A stretch of DNA of 64,000 nucleotides from Bradysia coprophila (lineage: Eukaryota > Arthropoda > Insecta > Diptera > Sciaridae): assembly GCF_014529535.1 (NCBI RefSeq), contig NW_023504014.1:1116001-1180000 (forward strand), read 5' to 3'. Numbering within the stretch: position 1 is the stretch's first letter; the number at the start of each line of letters is the position of its first letter. A program made the translations under genes and the position numbers. Shown here one piece after another: positions 34,650 through 46,784 of this stretch. The notes below the pieces were generated by a model, which saw nothing but the letters and a program-made list of their open reading frames with translations, had not been told where the DNA came from and ran no database searches.

Positions 34650-35138
34650 ATGAAGTTTTTCGTCACCACATTGTCAATTGTTTTACTGTCGGTTGTATGG
34701 ACGGTGGTGGCTGATGTTTCCGTGATCAATGTTCCGGCCAAAGTTCTTGAAGATGAAACTGTTTCGTCCAAAGTTCCCACTGAAGTAAGTGCCGACCAAC
34801 TACCAACTGAAGTTTCTTCCGAAAATCCTGACACGGTTTCCAGTAAATTACCTGAAGTTTCTTCCGAAACTGTTGAGACAGATTCTACTGAATTACCATC
34901 TGAAATTTCGGACGAAAACGCTATATTATGCGGAGCAGGTGAGACATTTTATTTACATTGATTTTTGTCATTTTATCTTCTTCTTTTTTCGTTCAAAATA
35001 GCTGGTTCTTGTCAAGGAATAGGTGGAGGTGCATTGTGCCACGATCGATGCAGACAATGTTCAGGACCTAGTGGTCCTTACACACGAGGTGCATGCTGCG
35101 GTACGCTATGGTTAACGTGCTGCTGTTATTACAACTAA
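34650..35138 (+). CDS. small secreted cysteine-rich peptide precursor (141 aa)
   Basis: Exons 34650-34938 and 35002-35138, 63-bp GT..AG intron, phase 1, 142 codons. Residues 1-21 form a clear signal peptide (cleavage expected after VVA). Residues 22-90 are an acidic pro-region of loose repeats built on PTEVSS/LPEVSSET, without cysteine. The intron falls at the start of the C-terminal domain (about 94-141), which has ten cysteines in the spacing C-x5-C-x8-C-x3-C-x2-C-x11-CC-x6-CCC and is Gly/aromatic rich. The layout (signal, acidic pro-segment, Cys-rich end) is that of insect secreted defence or glandular peptides. I do not recognise a named family, and no dibasic cleavage site separates the parts. 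A core promoter is just upstream. Confidence 0.8.
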
Positions 35139-35139
35139 A

Positions 35140-36250
35140 CGATCTGTCCGTTACTATCATTTGTACCGTTAATTTATTTCATTTGGAAATGTATAAAAGA
35201 AACGAATCGTTGAAATGAATTTCTTTTTATTTTTCACACGTCCATACAACCCAGCGTCTATTGTTAATGGTTTATTGTGCATAAAATCGGATCTGGTTGA
35301 GTGAACTCTTAATCTTTTCACGATTCAATCATCAGAACAACTTCTCTTGTTTCCGAAAGACTCGCCCTCTGCTGATGGAATGGGTGGCATGTGTGGCATA
35401 AAATATTAAGGAAAACTTTGAATCCACCCTAACGATGTCCATTCGCGGCTTGTTTTTAATTACAACATTTTGTTTACGAATATAATTTCTTCTTGGCGTT
35501 TGATGAATTACAACAATGTGGCGCCTTTTTTTATAACAAGCGTTTTTCGTTGATTTTATTGTTGTCAACCAATCCGCTTTATACAAAAATCTTACTTCTA
35601 ATTAATAGAATTAGAATTTGAATAAAAAGGAAACCGAAAATTCGCGATACAAAGCCGGACTGGTCGATCGTTCGATGTGCATTATAATACAGAAAGTAAG
35701 CTCCGCCCTCGTTTTCATTTAAAATTAAATTTCTCTATTTGGCGAATAACGTAACCACAGGAAATGCCAATATTAAGTAAAATGTCGTTCCCATAGACCT
35801 GTTTACAAGGTCTGCTGAGAGAGAACCAAAAAGGTATGGTTTCCCATAGCTTTTGGCGCGTGATATTCAGTGTTTTCATGATGAGGCGAGTGTAAATATT
35901 TTAGCACACGCTCTCCTATTAGCACTTGAGGTGTAAGCTGGCAACACCATTGAGTAAAGATCACGCTACGTCAAAAATATATAGAAAAATGAGAGACATG
36001 ACAGGTCGTGATCTTTGCTCATGCTCTTTTGATACATAGAAAAATCACGTTCTCTTCAGTACCGACAATATATGCATAGCATAATACCAAAAAATAATAG
36101 CATTGTTAGACGTTTTTAGTCCATCTGAACATAAAAACTTTTTTGTTCTAGTTTTTGGTAGCGAAATGGTTTCCTTTTGAATGTTTGGATATGGGAAGAC
36201 TAGTTCAAATGGACTTCGGCGGCGTCGTCTTGCTTATAGCTCACCCTTTC
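35140..36250. other. no recognisable gene
   Basis: AT-rich sequence downstream of the secreted peptide gene. No ORF, tandem repeat or TIR pair that I can support. Confidence 0.55.
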
Positions 36251-36254
36251 ATTA

Positions 36255-36568
36255 CAGTTGAAAAAATTAATATTTGCTCAATACTATCGTTAACATCGTC
36301 CACTTTATTCCACAAAGTGGACTCTCTATAACGACAGTTTTGGGCAAATATTAATTTTTTGGCTGTAACGTTTACGTAAAAAAATCCGATTCTGAAAAGT
36401 GGAAACAGAAGTGCGTTCGTCCAGGTATTATGTTAAAATAAGTTTGAAATTAATTTTCTGATTTTTTTTTATTCATAAAATGAAAGCAAAATAAAATGAT
36501 CGAGTCTGGTTTTTGACAATTGAATTTCATTTGTCAAAAACCAGACTCGATCATTTTATTTTGCTTTT
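36255..36568. repeat. two short inverted repeats
   Basis: First: gaaaaaattaatatttgctc near 36260 pairs with caaatattaattttttgg near 36345. Second: aaagcaaaataaaatgatcg (36483) pairs perfectly over about 37 bp with cgatcattttattttgcttt (ending 36568) around a short loop. Confidence 0.8.
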
Positions 36569-36569
36569 A

Positions 36570-37280
36570 CCTTAAATCATGAACCGAAGCGGTAGCGGAG
36601 GTTCGTGACGCTAGTCGACTCCCTAAGAAAAGAAAACAACCAACTAAGGAACCTATATATAGGCGAACATTTTAACTTTTCCATACTGAACCAAATCAAA
36701 AAAAAAAATATGTTCAAACGAAAGTGCTCGTCAATACGAGTTCAAGGAGCTATAGATCATTAAAAACGGTGGTCCACATCCGGAGAAAACACCACTTGAA
36801 AACCACTTGAAATGAAGCATCTTCACACATTTTCAGCACATTCTCCATATTCGAGTTAATAGAAATGTTTCATGTGGGTTTGATATACGTATCGAACCAC
36901 TACATCTGTTTGCGAAAACTGCGCTCGCACTTTTGCTAAAACTTATATTAATTCAATCTTAGCACTTTTTCATCGGCAAATCAATAAATTTTATTGAAGT
37001 TCTTTACTTAATTTCTGTAAATTTAATTAAAACATTTTCATGCACATTTCCAAAAAACACACTTAAAACACACTTATATGAAAGCCATTATTTCATTCAT
37101 ATGACAAAAATATGACAGCTACATTTCTATTATAATGATTGTGTAGTAGATCAGTGTTGCCGTGCTTCATATGAAATGTGAGCGAAATTATGAATTTGAA
37201 AAATTTGTTTGTTCGCAAATTTTTTTAGATCATTTTGGAATTTCAGGTTTCAGGTTTCAATGTGGAATTTGTTTTAGGGT
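36570..37280. other. no recognisable gene
   Basis: Unique AT-rich sequence; no feature supported. Confidence 0.5.
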
Positions 37281-37289
37281 TAGAATGTC

Positions 37290-38330
37290 CAACAAAATGG
37301 TGGAAAGCAGCCATCTTGGAAATTCTTTGAATTTTTTGTATTTATTGTATTTAGGCCTATATGGCACATACATAGTTGCAGTAAATTGGTAATCATAGAG
37401 TTTCGTTGACGGATAACTTTTTCCGGCATTTCGAGAAAATAGCGGCCATCTTGAAATTTCGTATTTTTTAGATATTTTCGGCTATAGAGAGTTGGGAAAA
37501 GTATCGCTTGTACAGTTTCGTTGACGGAAGAATTTTTTCGATATTTCAAGATCATTTCAAGAAAATGACGGCCATTTTGAAATTTCGTATTTTTGAGATA
37601 TTTTCGGCTATAGGTTTGTTCCAAGTAACTGTAAACACGAACTTTGACAACCCGAAAAACGACAATTTCATCCATAGCAACGTCGCTTACGTGATATTTC
37701 ATACAAATCGACCAACGTCGCCTACGCGATTTACACAGAGGTATTATTGAGGTTATGGTTATATGGATGAAATTTGACAATTCATATGGCCTTGGAACAA
37801 ACCTATATGGCATGTAGATAGTTGGGACAAAGTGTCACTTGTACAGTTTCGATTGCGAAACTTTTTTTTCTAGATTTCAAGAAAATGGCGGCCATTTTGA
37901 AATTTCGTATTTTTTAGATATTTTCGGCTGTACGGCATGTAGAGAGTTGGGATAAAGTATCGTTTGTACAGTTTCGATTGCGAAAAACTTTTTTTTTTCT
38001 AGATTTAAAGAAAATTGCGGCCATCTTGTGAAATTTCGTATTTCTGAGATATTTTCGGCTATACGGCATGTAAAGAGTTGGGATAAAGTGTCGCTTGTAC
38101 AGTTTCGTTGGTGAAAAACTTTTATCGATATTTCAAGAAAATGGCGGCCATCTTGAAATTTCGTATTTTCGAGATATTTTCAGCTATACGGCATGTAGAG
38201 AGTTGGTATAAAGTGTCGTTTGTACAGTTTCGTTGGTGGAAAACTTCTATCGATATTTCCAGAAAATGGCGGCCATCTTGAAATTTAATATTTTTGAAAT
38301 ATTTTTGGCGATACTGCATGTTCAACTTAA
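37290..38330. repeat. ~125-130 bp tandem array, about 7 copies
   Basis: Marker words 'ttgtacagtttcg', 'aaaatggcggccatcttgaa' and 'gagatattttcggctat' recur about every 124-130 bp. The leftmost units are more diverged. One unit is split by the MITE at 37613-37803. Confidence 0.9.
37613..37803. mobile_element. MITE family C, copy 2, in the tandem array
   Basis: Nearly identical to 25576-25766 and the same length (191 bp). Neighbouring array units read ggctatacggc without the insert, so the empty site is known; TA is duplicated. Confidence 0.95.
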
Positions 38331-38774
38331 GAAAACACAATTTTTGATCATTTATCAGAGTTTTAATGTCCATCGACGCACCCAGTGCATTAAGTGATTT
38401 TCAGTGTTTGATAACTTGGCGCAAAATATCATAAGTGGAAACAACTTAATTGACTGGGAACATCGATGACTGTTAAAATTCGAAAATGTCTCAAAATGTT
38501 CCGAGCCAAAAAAAACCCACTGCAATTGTACGGTATGTAGACTTGGGATAAATTGTCACTTGTAGAGCTTGCTTAACTCTATGTATTACCCAAAACTTCC
38601 AAAACAACTGATATCCCACAAAAACCTCAAAGAGGAAAAGGTGACGCTAGTGTAGTAAAAATTAAACTTCCAAAACGTTTGATATCGGTTTTGGTGACGC
38701 ATTCTGCGCCTCAACGTAATCAATTTTTACCAAGAAAATTTTAACAAGAAAATATGTCAACGAGAAGTTTACCG

Positions 38775-38915
38775 ATGAGATTTTACAACGAAAGTTTAAA
38801 AAAAAAATGCGTCACAAGTGGCAGATGCTGAGGAAACCCCTCATACGACAATAATCATCTGCCACTTTGTGACGCATTTTTTTTTTGTAAAACTTTCGTT
38901 GTAAAATCTCATTGG
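38775..38915. repeat. inverted repeat (GCGTCAC family)
   Basis: gagattttacaacgaaagtt...atgcgtcacaagtggcagatg pairs with catctgccactttgtgacgc...aactttcgttgtaaaatctc; arms about 58 bp. Confidence 0.85.
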
Positions 38916-39253
38916 CGCTTTTTTTTGGAACGATTTATGGCGCCTTTCGGAACGACTTTTAGCGCCTTTTCTTTATTTCAAACTATTTCTTCTTCATTTA
39001 ACAAGAGCGCCTTTCAGTACCCAGTCCGGTATTGCTCAGACGAAATTCGATTAATTTTCGATGTATCATTGACGCGTAAATCAGACTCCGAAAGATTTTC
39101 TACTTCAAAAATTTAATTGAAAACAGAAATCCAATCATCGTTCTTACAGACGTCGTTAAAACATTAGAAATAAAAATTTAAAAACCTAAAACCGAACACT
39201 CAATCATAAATGAATAATCTCGAAATAGTCGCGAAGTCCCTCCGACGTCTTGA

Positions 39254-42055
39254 TCAATTTTCTTCTTCATGGTCTTTACGATGCTCGGACAGAATGTGTC
39301 GTTGGTGGAACACTTTTTTGCACTTGTAATTTTTTTTTACCTAGGGAAATAAAAGAAATTTGACGTTTGAAACATCGAAACATTTTAGCGACCCTTTCAG
39401 AGCATGTCAGAGTATCAGTGCCACGACTCAACTAACTCACCGTTGGGAATGTGAACATTCATGTGTTGACGTATGTGCACCTTTTGTCGAAATGTTTTTT
39501 TGCAAATGTCGCATGCAAATGGTTTTTCACCTGAAATGGAAATTCTCTTGGTTTGTGCTCGGAAATTGTTACGAGTAAAATGTGTCCAGGCTTTAGTGTG
39601 GATCAGTAAATGGTCACCGAAAGTAATCTTTCGCGCGAATTAAAAATCAATTTCACTTTTTTCTCTTACCAGTATGAATCTTGAGATGGCGAGTCAAATC
39701 GCCCCGTTGGCTGAAAGCTTTGTCACAAACCCCGCACACGAACGGCTTTTCACCTGAAAACATTCCGAAATTTCAAATTTCGTGCATAAATTCCTCTCTG
39801 AGGAGCAGAACAAAATTTTCCCGTTTTTTCTCTTACTATTATGCATCCCAAGATGGCGGGTCAAAGTGCTGGATTGACTGAAAGCTTTCATACAATGTTT
39901 GCACTCGTACGGCTTTTCACCTGAAAACATTTCGAAATTTCAAATTTTGAGCAGAATTCCTTTCTTAGCAGTAGAACAAAGTTTTCTCTGTTTTCTCTTA
40001 CCAGTATGAATCCGAAGATGGCGAGTCAAATCGTTACGACGACTGAATGTTTTTTTACAAACTCCGCACTCGAACGGCTTTTTACCTGAAAATATTCCGA
40101 AATTGTTAATTTTGGGCAGAATTCCTCTGTAAGAAGCGGAACAAATTTTCACTTTTTAATCTTACCAGTATGAATTGTACGATGGTTGGTCAAACCGCTA
40201 GAGTACCTGAAAATCTTCTTACAAACCCCGCACTCATACGGCTTCATTTGGATCCTTAATTGCTTGGTCAAATTGCTCTTGTCCCTGAATTCTGTGTAAT
40301 ACTCCGAACAGGAGCTCTTTGATGAAGCGGTGCTGCTTTTTACGAGATGAGTACAATCCTTTCCGTCATCTTGCTTATCCCGCTTTGAATCGCCCACCTG
40401 CATTGTGAAATCGAGGGATAATCAAACAATGAGCTAAATTGAGCATCTTCATCGTTGCGAATTTTGATTTCAGAAATTGGTAAGATTCATACAACTGAAA
40501 CGGGCACAGACACAACAGATGGATAAATTTTGGGATGAGAGATGATTCCTCTGGCACTTCCTAACTTCCATCGGATTTTTCGATGGATCTGGGCTGTTTT
40601 TCATATAAGTGAGGTGTTACGAAGTTGGTTCCTAAATTTTGGGATGAGAGACGATTCCTCTGGCACTTCATAGCTTCCATCGAATTTTTCGTTATATTTG
40701 GGTTGTTTTCGATATAAGTGAGGTGTTCCGAGGTTGGTTCCTAAATTTTGGGATGAGAGACGATTCCTCTGGCACTTTCTAACTTCCATGAGTTTTTTCG
40801 ATGGATCTGGGCTGTTTTCCATATAAGTGAGGTGTTACGAGGTTGGTTCCTAAATTTTGGGATGAGAGACGATTCCTCTGGCACTTCATAGCTTCCATCG
40901 AATTTTTCGTTATATTTGGGTTGTTTTCGATATAAGTGAGGTGTTCCGAGGTTGGTTCCTAAATTTTGGGATGAGAGACGATTCCTCTGGCACTTCCTAA
41001 CTTCCATGAGTTTTTTCGATGGATCTAGGCTGTTTTCCATAAAAGTGAGGTGTTCCGATGTTGGTTCCTAAATTTTGGGATGAGAGATGATTCCTCTGGC
41101 ACTTGCGTCACACTTTCACCCTTTAGGGTTTTTGGCGGTTCATACAACTGAAACAGGCACAGACACAACAGTTGGATCTGTCGGGACTTAACGAATCAAC
41201 ATAATTTTACGACGAACCACCACGTAACCTTTTTCGTTCGCGCTGTACTTCCAGACTCCTCTGCGTTCGGTTTTTTCCGATGTGGTGATATTTCATGCAC
41301 AGGTGAAACATCTGAAAATCACAATTTGTGAACATGATGGCGGCTCCAGTCCTCGAAATGAACAAACCTCTGTTGCAACGAGTATTCATGTGCTTGTGCC
41401 TGAATAGATCGCGTTTCAGCCAAAATGATTGCTTGCAAATGTAACACCTGTATTGCTGTTCATCTGCAAATACAAATCGAAAATGTCTTGAAATTTTTAC
41501 GGTTTCTGCTGAGAGTGAGAAAAGCATCGGGTAACAGTTATGAATGTTCATCTGAGCGATCAAAAAGTACTTTTGAACGCTTGCCACACACTGGACAGAC
41601 GTAAGGTCTCGACTCTTAACGAGTAAAGCATTTAGATCAATTTCATCAACATTTCGATCAAATTGTTCGGAATTAAAGCTTACCCGGTGGAAGATTCTCC
41701 ACGTATGTTGTTATGCCATCATCACCACTATTTTTCTCCTCATCATCAACATGCTCATTCCGATTGGATGAGTGAATCTGAATTAAGAGACTTGAGTTAA
41801 TCAAATGTTCCGAGACCGTGATCTTATCGTAAAAATCGAAATGTTTTCGGTCCCATGTTTGAGCACAAACTCTTTTGCTAGCGCATCCACATTTGCAAAG
41901 GTCATGGAATCGAACTTTTCATTTTTAAGCAAGCAAAACAGAATGTGTCCACCATGCAACCTTACTCCTTTTTCTATATCCAAAACCATTTTAGCACGGC
42001 CGGTCGTCAAAACACATAAAATAAAACGATTTTTTATATTGCAGGCCAAATGCAC
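39254..42055 (-). CDS. C2H2 zinc-finger protein, one finger per exon
   Basis: Read on the minus strand. Supported exons: 41801-42055 (5' part, frame uncertain), 41684-41777 (acidic [16 protein letters not shown]), a half finger [12 protein letters not shown] near 41580-41610, 41368-41463 (C2HC-like finger), 41229-41311, 40166-40397, 40002-40085, 39837-39920, 39670-39753, 39441-39530, 39254-39340. Each C2H2 finger from 40166 down occupies one ~84-nt exon starting in (G)EKP and ending in HTG|gtaag, so fingers are exon modules with the same phase. In 40166-40397 a finger before KPYECGVC has lost its second Cys and both His. The last exon ([16 protein letters not shown]...) lacks the second Cys. 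Expected role: nuclear DNA-binding protein. The intron between 40397 and 41229 holds satellite array 3. The 5' end and the join after the half finger are unresolved. Confidence 0.75.
40525..41103 (-). repeat. ~109-bp satellite array 3, six copies, intronic
   Basis: Same satellite and same orientation as array 2 (22325-23455), with the same boundary words (acaactgaaacgggcacaga on the left, ttgcgtcacactttcaccct on the right). It lies within the zinc-finger gene intron. Confidence 0.95.
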
Positions 42056-42661
42056 CTGCAGCTTCTCACAAAAAAACGATTTTGTACTGTTAATGCATGT
42101 GTCAAATAGTTATTGGTCGGTCATGTCATCAAATGGCGTATATTGCGTTCGTACCAGATTTCTAACCCATCGCAGTGCGATAAATCGAAAAACTTTGGAG
42201 ACTCAAAGCTTGTACAGAAACTGGTCAGACGTTTCAATTCCAAAAGAATGTCGATTTGTGAGAGACGACGCAGAACTGCTGTCTGATTCAACTACTAAAA
42301 AGGTCTAACTCGCCTAGTAAAAGGATTGATCAAGGCAGCTCTCAAGCTCTCTAGCTACAATGTTGCTGACAGGGCAACATTATTGGTAATTATATTTCCT
42401 GACATTACTGAAAAATTGTCGAAACTCATAAACATTTTCGGTAAATTTTTGGTGAATTCAGTAAACATGCCCTGGTTCTGGTTCCTGATATGTAGTGATG
42501 GTGATAGAAAGAACGTAAGACTGCAAGTCAAGTGTGCGAACGAATCGATACAATAAGCACTGCGAATGAGTAGAGCGTCCTTATGTTTTACTGAAAACTT
42601 CAAATTTTCTGCGTCATCGACATTTTTAAAAAGCGTCAACTTAATTCGTAGCGCAAAATTA

Positions 42662-43098
42662 AATCCACGCCATTAGTCGTATAAATTTATACGTCAGAGA
42701 GAGCTTTTTTTCCTTTGTTATGATCTGTCAGTTTTTCTATTTCGCGATTTAGTATGGAAATGAGAACTAAAATTGAGATATCTCTGCTGTTTTAAGTGGT
42801 TTTCCATTTTTTTTGGACCAAAATTTTTTAAAATGTGTTTAGAATCGATTGGCATTAACAGATTGTGTGAAAATATTTTTTTCTATTTTGTTATTTTGTT
42901 AATGCTAATCGATTCCAAGCACATTTTAAAACATTTTGGACCAAAAAAATATGAAGAACCGCTTAAAACAGCAAAGGTATCTCAATTTTAGTTTTCATTT
43001 CCATACAAAATCACCAAATGAAAAAACTGAGAGATCATACAAAGGAGAAAAAAGCTCTCTCTGACGTATAAATTTATACGACTATGTAATGGTGTGGA
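42662..43098. mobile_element. 437-bp hairpin MITE
   Basis: Arms of about 195 bp: tccacgccattagtcgtata...gtgtttagaatcgattggca and tgctaatcgattccaagcac...ctatgtaatggtgtgga. TATAAATTTATA is near each end. Non-coding. Confidence 0.9.
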
Positions 43099-43115
43099 TT
43101 AGCGGTTAGTCATTA

Positions 43116-43819
43116 CAGTACAGAGTAAAGTTAACCAGGCAGGAGCGCTACTTTGACTAACTACCTGAATAATCTAGTAGCCCTACATTTCTTGCGAATA
43201 GGTCCCTTATTTGACGTTTCGAAAATGAACCGCTACTGCCTTCATACAGTGTATCAGTGGAGCCGACTTAAATTTTGGAAGGGAGGTGCCCAAAAAAATA
43301 TAAGAATAAGAAAATATTGTTGAAAAAGGATTTTAGACAAGATCTACACATACACAATACAAGTTTACTGTATTTTGATGAACGTACATAAGGTTCCCAG
43401 AGGAAAATTTAAAAAAGAGGAAATTTGACAGGGAAAAAGAGGATAAAAAGAGCAAGTCATAGCTGATGGCTCTGGCGTATTATTACTTAGCAGTACTTCT
43501 CAGGTATTTTTTTTTCACAATTTTTAGCGTGCGTTTTGACGTCTGGATAGTTTCTAAAAATACATTTTAAGAAAGCACTAGAGCTGAACCTTGAAAATTT
43601 CCAAGAAAGTATACAATTTCGTGTGAAGTGGATGCTGATGATTCACTTGAATCATTTTATTATTTCATAAAAGTATCGACAAACATATGGCCTCGCAGCG
43701 ATTTTTTTTTTTAATTATACCGAACGTGTAAAGATTGTACCGAATGTGACGAATGTGTTCCTTATTTGACATTTCGAAAATGAACCCCGCTACTGCCTGG
43801 TTTATTTTACTCTGCCGTG
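43116..43819. mobile_element. MITE family B, copy 3, interrupted
   Basis: Left end cagagtaaagttaaccaggc and right end ending ctctgccgtg belong to family B. The right-end module (gtcccttatttgacgtttcg) occurs twice, at 43207-43245 and 43752-43819, with about 500 bp of unrelated sequence between, so the copy was broken by an insertion or is two nested copies. Confidence 0.7.
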
Positions 43820-44505
43820 ATTCTATGTGCTGAAATTTGCAGCTCAAATTGGCGATTCAAAATGAAATTGTAAGTTCGGCCATCAGCACTACACGTGTAG
43901 TGTTGTCTGAATTCCAGCAAATGTTGATTTTAAAAGAGCAGTTGGTTTTCATATCTATTCAATCTATTACAATGGCTTTCATGGCTGCACCTTTGCAATA
44001 TATGTTTTGTGGTTACACAGAAAAAATAGTTTGCTTTATTTTGACGAGCTTATTGTGTTGAGGATATTAATAGTGTTAAAATTCTAATAAATGATGAAAA
44101 AGCATGACTCAGATTGTGTATTACGTACTTTCGTTTAATACACGTATGTGCATACGTGATATTTAGATATGCTAAGTGTATGTATACTTACGTACCATAC
44201 ATAACGAGTGACATTACGTGCAATTTACATATGAATAATTATTTTTTACCTTTCCAACATAACTTAGGAAATACCCGAAACAAAAATGGAACGAATTAAA
44301 ATCACAAAAATTATCCAAGAATCTAAGAGAGGAAGGTCAGACAAACAAAATCATTTTTGATAAATAATTTTAGTTCGAAGAACATTAGTCACTGTGTGTG
44401 ACGCTTTCAGATTTTCGGTAAAATTGACAGGATGTGAGTTATATGGTATTAACTTTGTAACGTACGTTCAAAGGTAAAATTTCTATTTGTCGCTATGTTT
44501 TAAAT
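43820..44505. other. no recognisable gene
   Basis: AT-rich sequence, tacgta-rich near 44110-44220. No feature supported. Confidence 0.5.
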
Positions 44506-44517
44506 TACCATCTGTAG

Positions 44518-45777
44518 GAATCACAGTGTATAAGAAGGATGACAAATTGGAATGTAGCAATTACAGAGGAATTAATCTATTGAACACAGCGTACAAAATA
44601 TTTGTGGATATTTTACGGCAGCGTCTCATGGCGTATTCGGAACCAACAACTGGTGAATATCAGGGTGGATTCCGCAACGATCGCTCAACCACGGACCAGT
44701 TGTTTAGCATTAGGCAGATCATGGAGAAATGCAGAGAGTTCAATGTTGCTCTACACCATTTGTTTGTTGATTTTGAAACGGCATATGACAGGGTTTTTCA
44801 GAGGAAACTATGGAATGCGATGGTGGAACTTGATTACCCCAAAAAACTTATTCATTTGGCTCTGAATGACTCTGTCACACGTGAGAGACAAGGTCAGAAT
44901 TCGAAACAATCTATCTGATACCTTTGAAGCCTTGGAAGGACTTAGACTAGGCGTTGGACTGGCAGCTCCTTTCTTCAATATTGTTCTTGAGAAGGTGATA
45001 AGAGAGAGCGACGTGGAAACCAGCGGTACAATCTTCAGAAAGTTGAGTCAGTTGTTAGGATATGCTGGATGACCTAGACTTAATTGGACGGAACATTGAC
45101 ATCGTTAAAGAGAATTTCACGAAAATTGAATATAGGGGTGCTGAGTTCGGTCTCAAGGTCAGTGAGAGAAAAACCAACTACATGACACCTTTATTTACCT
45201 TGGGTCGCTGGTCAATAGTGATAATAGCAACGGAGAGGAAATACGTAGAAGGGTAACGCTTGGTAACAGGAGTTACTACAGTCTTCAAAAACTCATCCGG
45301 TCAAAAACACTCAACCGCAACCTTAAGTGCGAATGGTTGATTCGACCAGTTGTAGCATATGGATCGGAAGCTTGGTGCATGACACAAAGTGACGAACAGA
45401 CACTTTTGGTTTTTGAAAGGAGAATTCTTCGATCAATTTTTGGAGGTGTCATTGTGAACGGCAGCTGGAGAAGAAGACACAACCATGAAAAATCAAAAAT
45501 CAATCAATCAATCAAAATCAATGAAAATCGATTAAGATGGCTCGGTCATGTACAAAGAATGAACGAGGAACGTGTACCAGTGAAACTGCTAAATACAAAT
45601 CCCGATGGAAGCCGCAGACCAGGAAGACCGAGATTGAGATGGAAAGATGCAATCTAAAAGTACTAAGAGTGAGCGACTGGAGAACGTTGGCGCGGAATAG
45701 GTCCGATTGGAGAATATTGCTGGAAGAGGCCAAAACCAATAGTAGGTTGTAGTGCCCGCCTAAGTAAGTAAGTTTGT
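44518..45777 (+). mobile_element. 5'-truncated LINE (non-LTR retrotransposon) fragment
   Basis: Reverse-transcriptase motifs in order: CSNYRGINLLNTAYKI near 44545, FVDFETAYDR near 44765 (first catalytic Asp), a block like GLRxGxGLAxxxFNI near 44945, the second catalytic Asp-Asp motif near 45065, then the C-terminal RLRWLGHVQRM and GRPRLRWKD blocks common in RTE/CR1-like LINEs. The frame is broken near 44880, at the Asp-Asp motif and near 45655, so it is inactive. The 3' end is a short (AAGT)n run at 45761-45774. ATCTGTAG at 44510-44517 and 45778-45785 is a probable target duplication, which marks both ends. Confidence 0.9.
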
Positions 45778-45789
45778 ATCTGTAGACAC

Positions 45790-46780
45790 CACATATATAA
45801 TATTTTGTGTTCACTACTATGATGTATGGATAACTTCTTACTGGAAACTTGAAAACTTCCCTGAAGAAGGAAACGAGGCGACAAGGTATTGGAAACAAAG
45901 GATCTGGGTTTCCTGCTTCTCTTTAGAAACCTCCTATAACTCTAATCTAATCCATACAAGTTTAAGTTTCCTAGATGGCATCATTTCGAATATTAGAACG
46001 TATTGAGGACAATAATCACGCATTTGATGGTGCTTGTACATACATTGTAATTTGTCAGTCGTTGATATTTATCTTTCGAATATTCCAACCGTCTAGCGTG
46101 TTCAGACTATGTATATGATTACTTACCAAAGTACATATTTCATAAGCTGTCCCACAACGCATAAAAATCGTAGCGCAAAAGAGGTTCAAGATTTTGTGAG
46201 AGATTTTCATTTACTCCCCCATTATCTTACGTCTCTTGTACACTAAGTTTTTTATTCGTTGTTGATAGTCATTCGTTGATTTGGCTCAATTTGCATTCAA
46301 TGTTAGCATAAAAGAACAGAAATAATGAAGTAATAGACTTTATAGCAAACAATAGAAAAGATGTAGTACAACTAACAGAAGTAGTAGATTTAACATTTTT
46401 GCCGTGAAACGCCTCCTACTTCTAATTGGATTGGATTTGAGTCAATTAACTAAAAAGCAAACCAGGAAATGTGTCCAAATTAGGTACAGCCGTTATGCTT
46501 TTGAATTTTTCCACCGTATCACAATAGGTCATTATTTCACCTCTATCAATGAGCGAACTTCACCAAATGACCAAATCATTTCATGTATGAAAAATTGTGA
46601 GAAACCAATATTAACTGAAATTTCGTTCTCATCAAATTACACACATTAATACCCATTTGCTTATACAAACATTCACAGCTTTTTCGCACACGCCGATTCA
46701 ATCATTATAAATCGCGCAAACATCCAACAACAACACACAGCCTATAAGTTAACATTTTGGTTTGGCCTTTTTTTTTCATT
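45790..46780. other. no recognisable gene
   Basis: AT-rich unique sequence with short ORFs only. Confidence 0.5.
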
Positions 46781-46784
46781 GAAA

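Noticed and set aside
37280..37813. 177-codon minus-strand ORF similar to part of the transposase ORF
   Set aside because: The similarity is only the family C MITE sequence; the rest is tandem array.
41805..42308. 167-codon plus-strand ORF
   Set aside because: It is antisense to the zinc-finger 5' exon, and its homologue at 24354-24650 ends differently; the open frame is a shadow.
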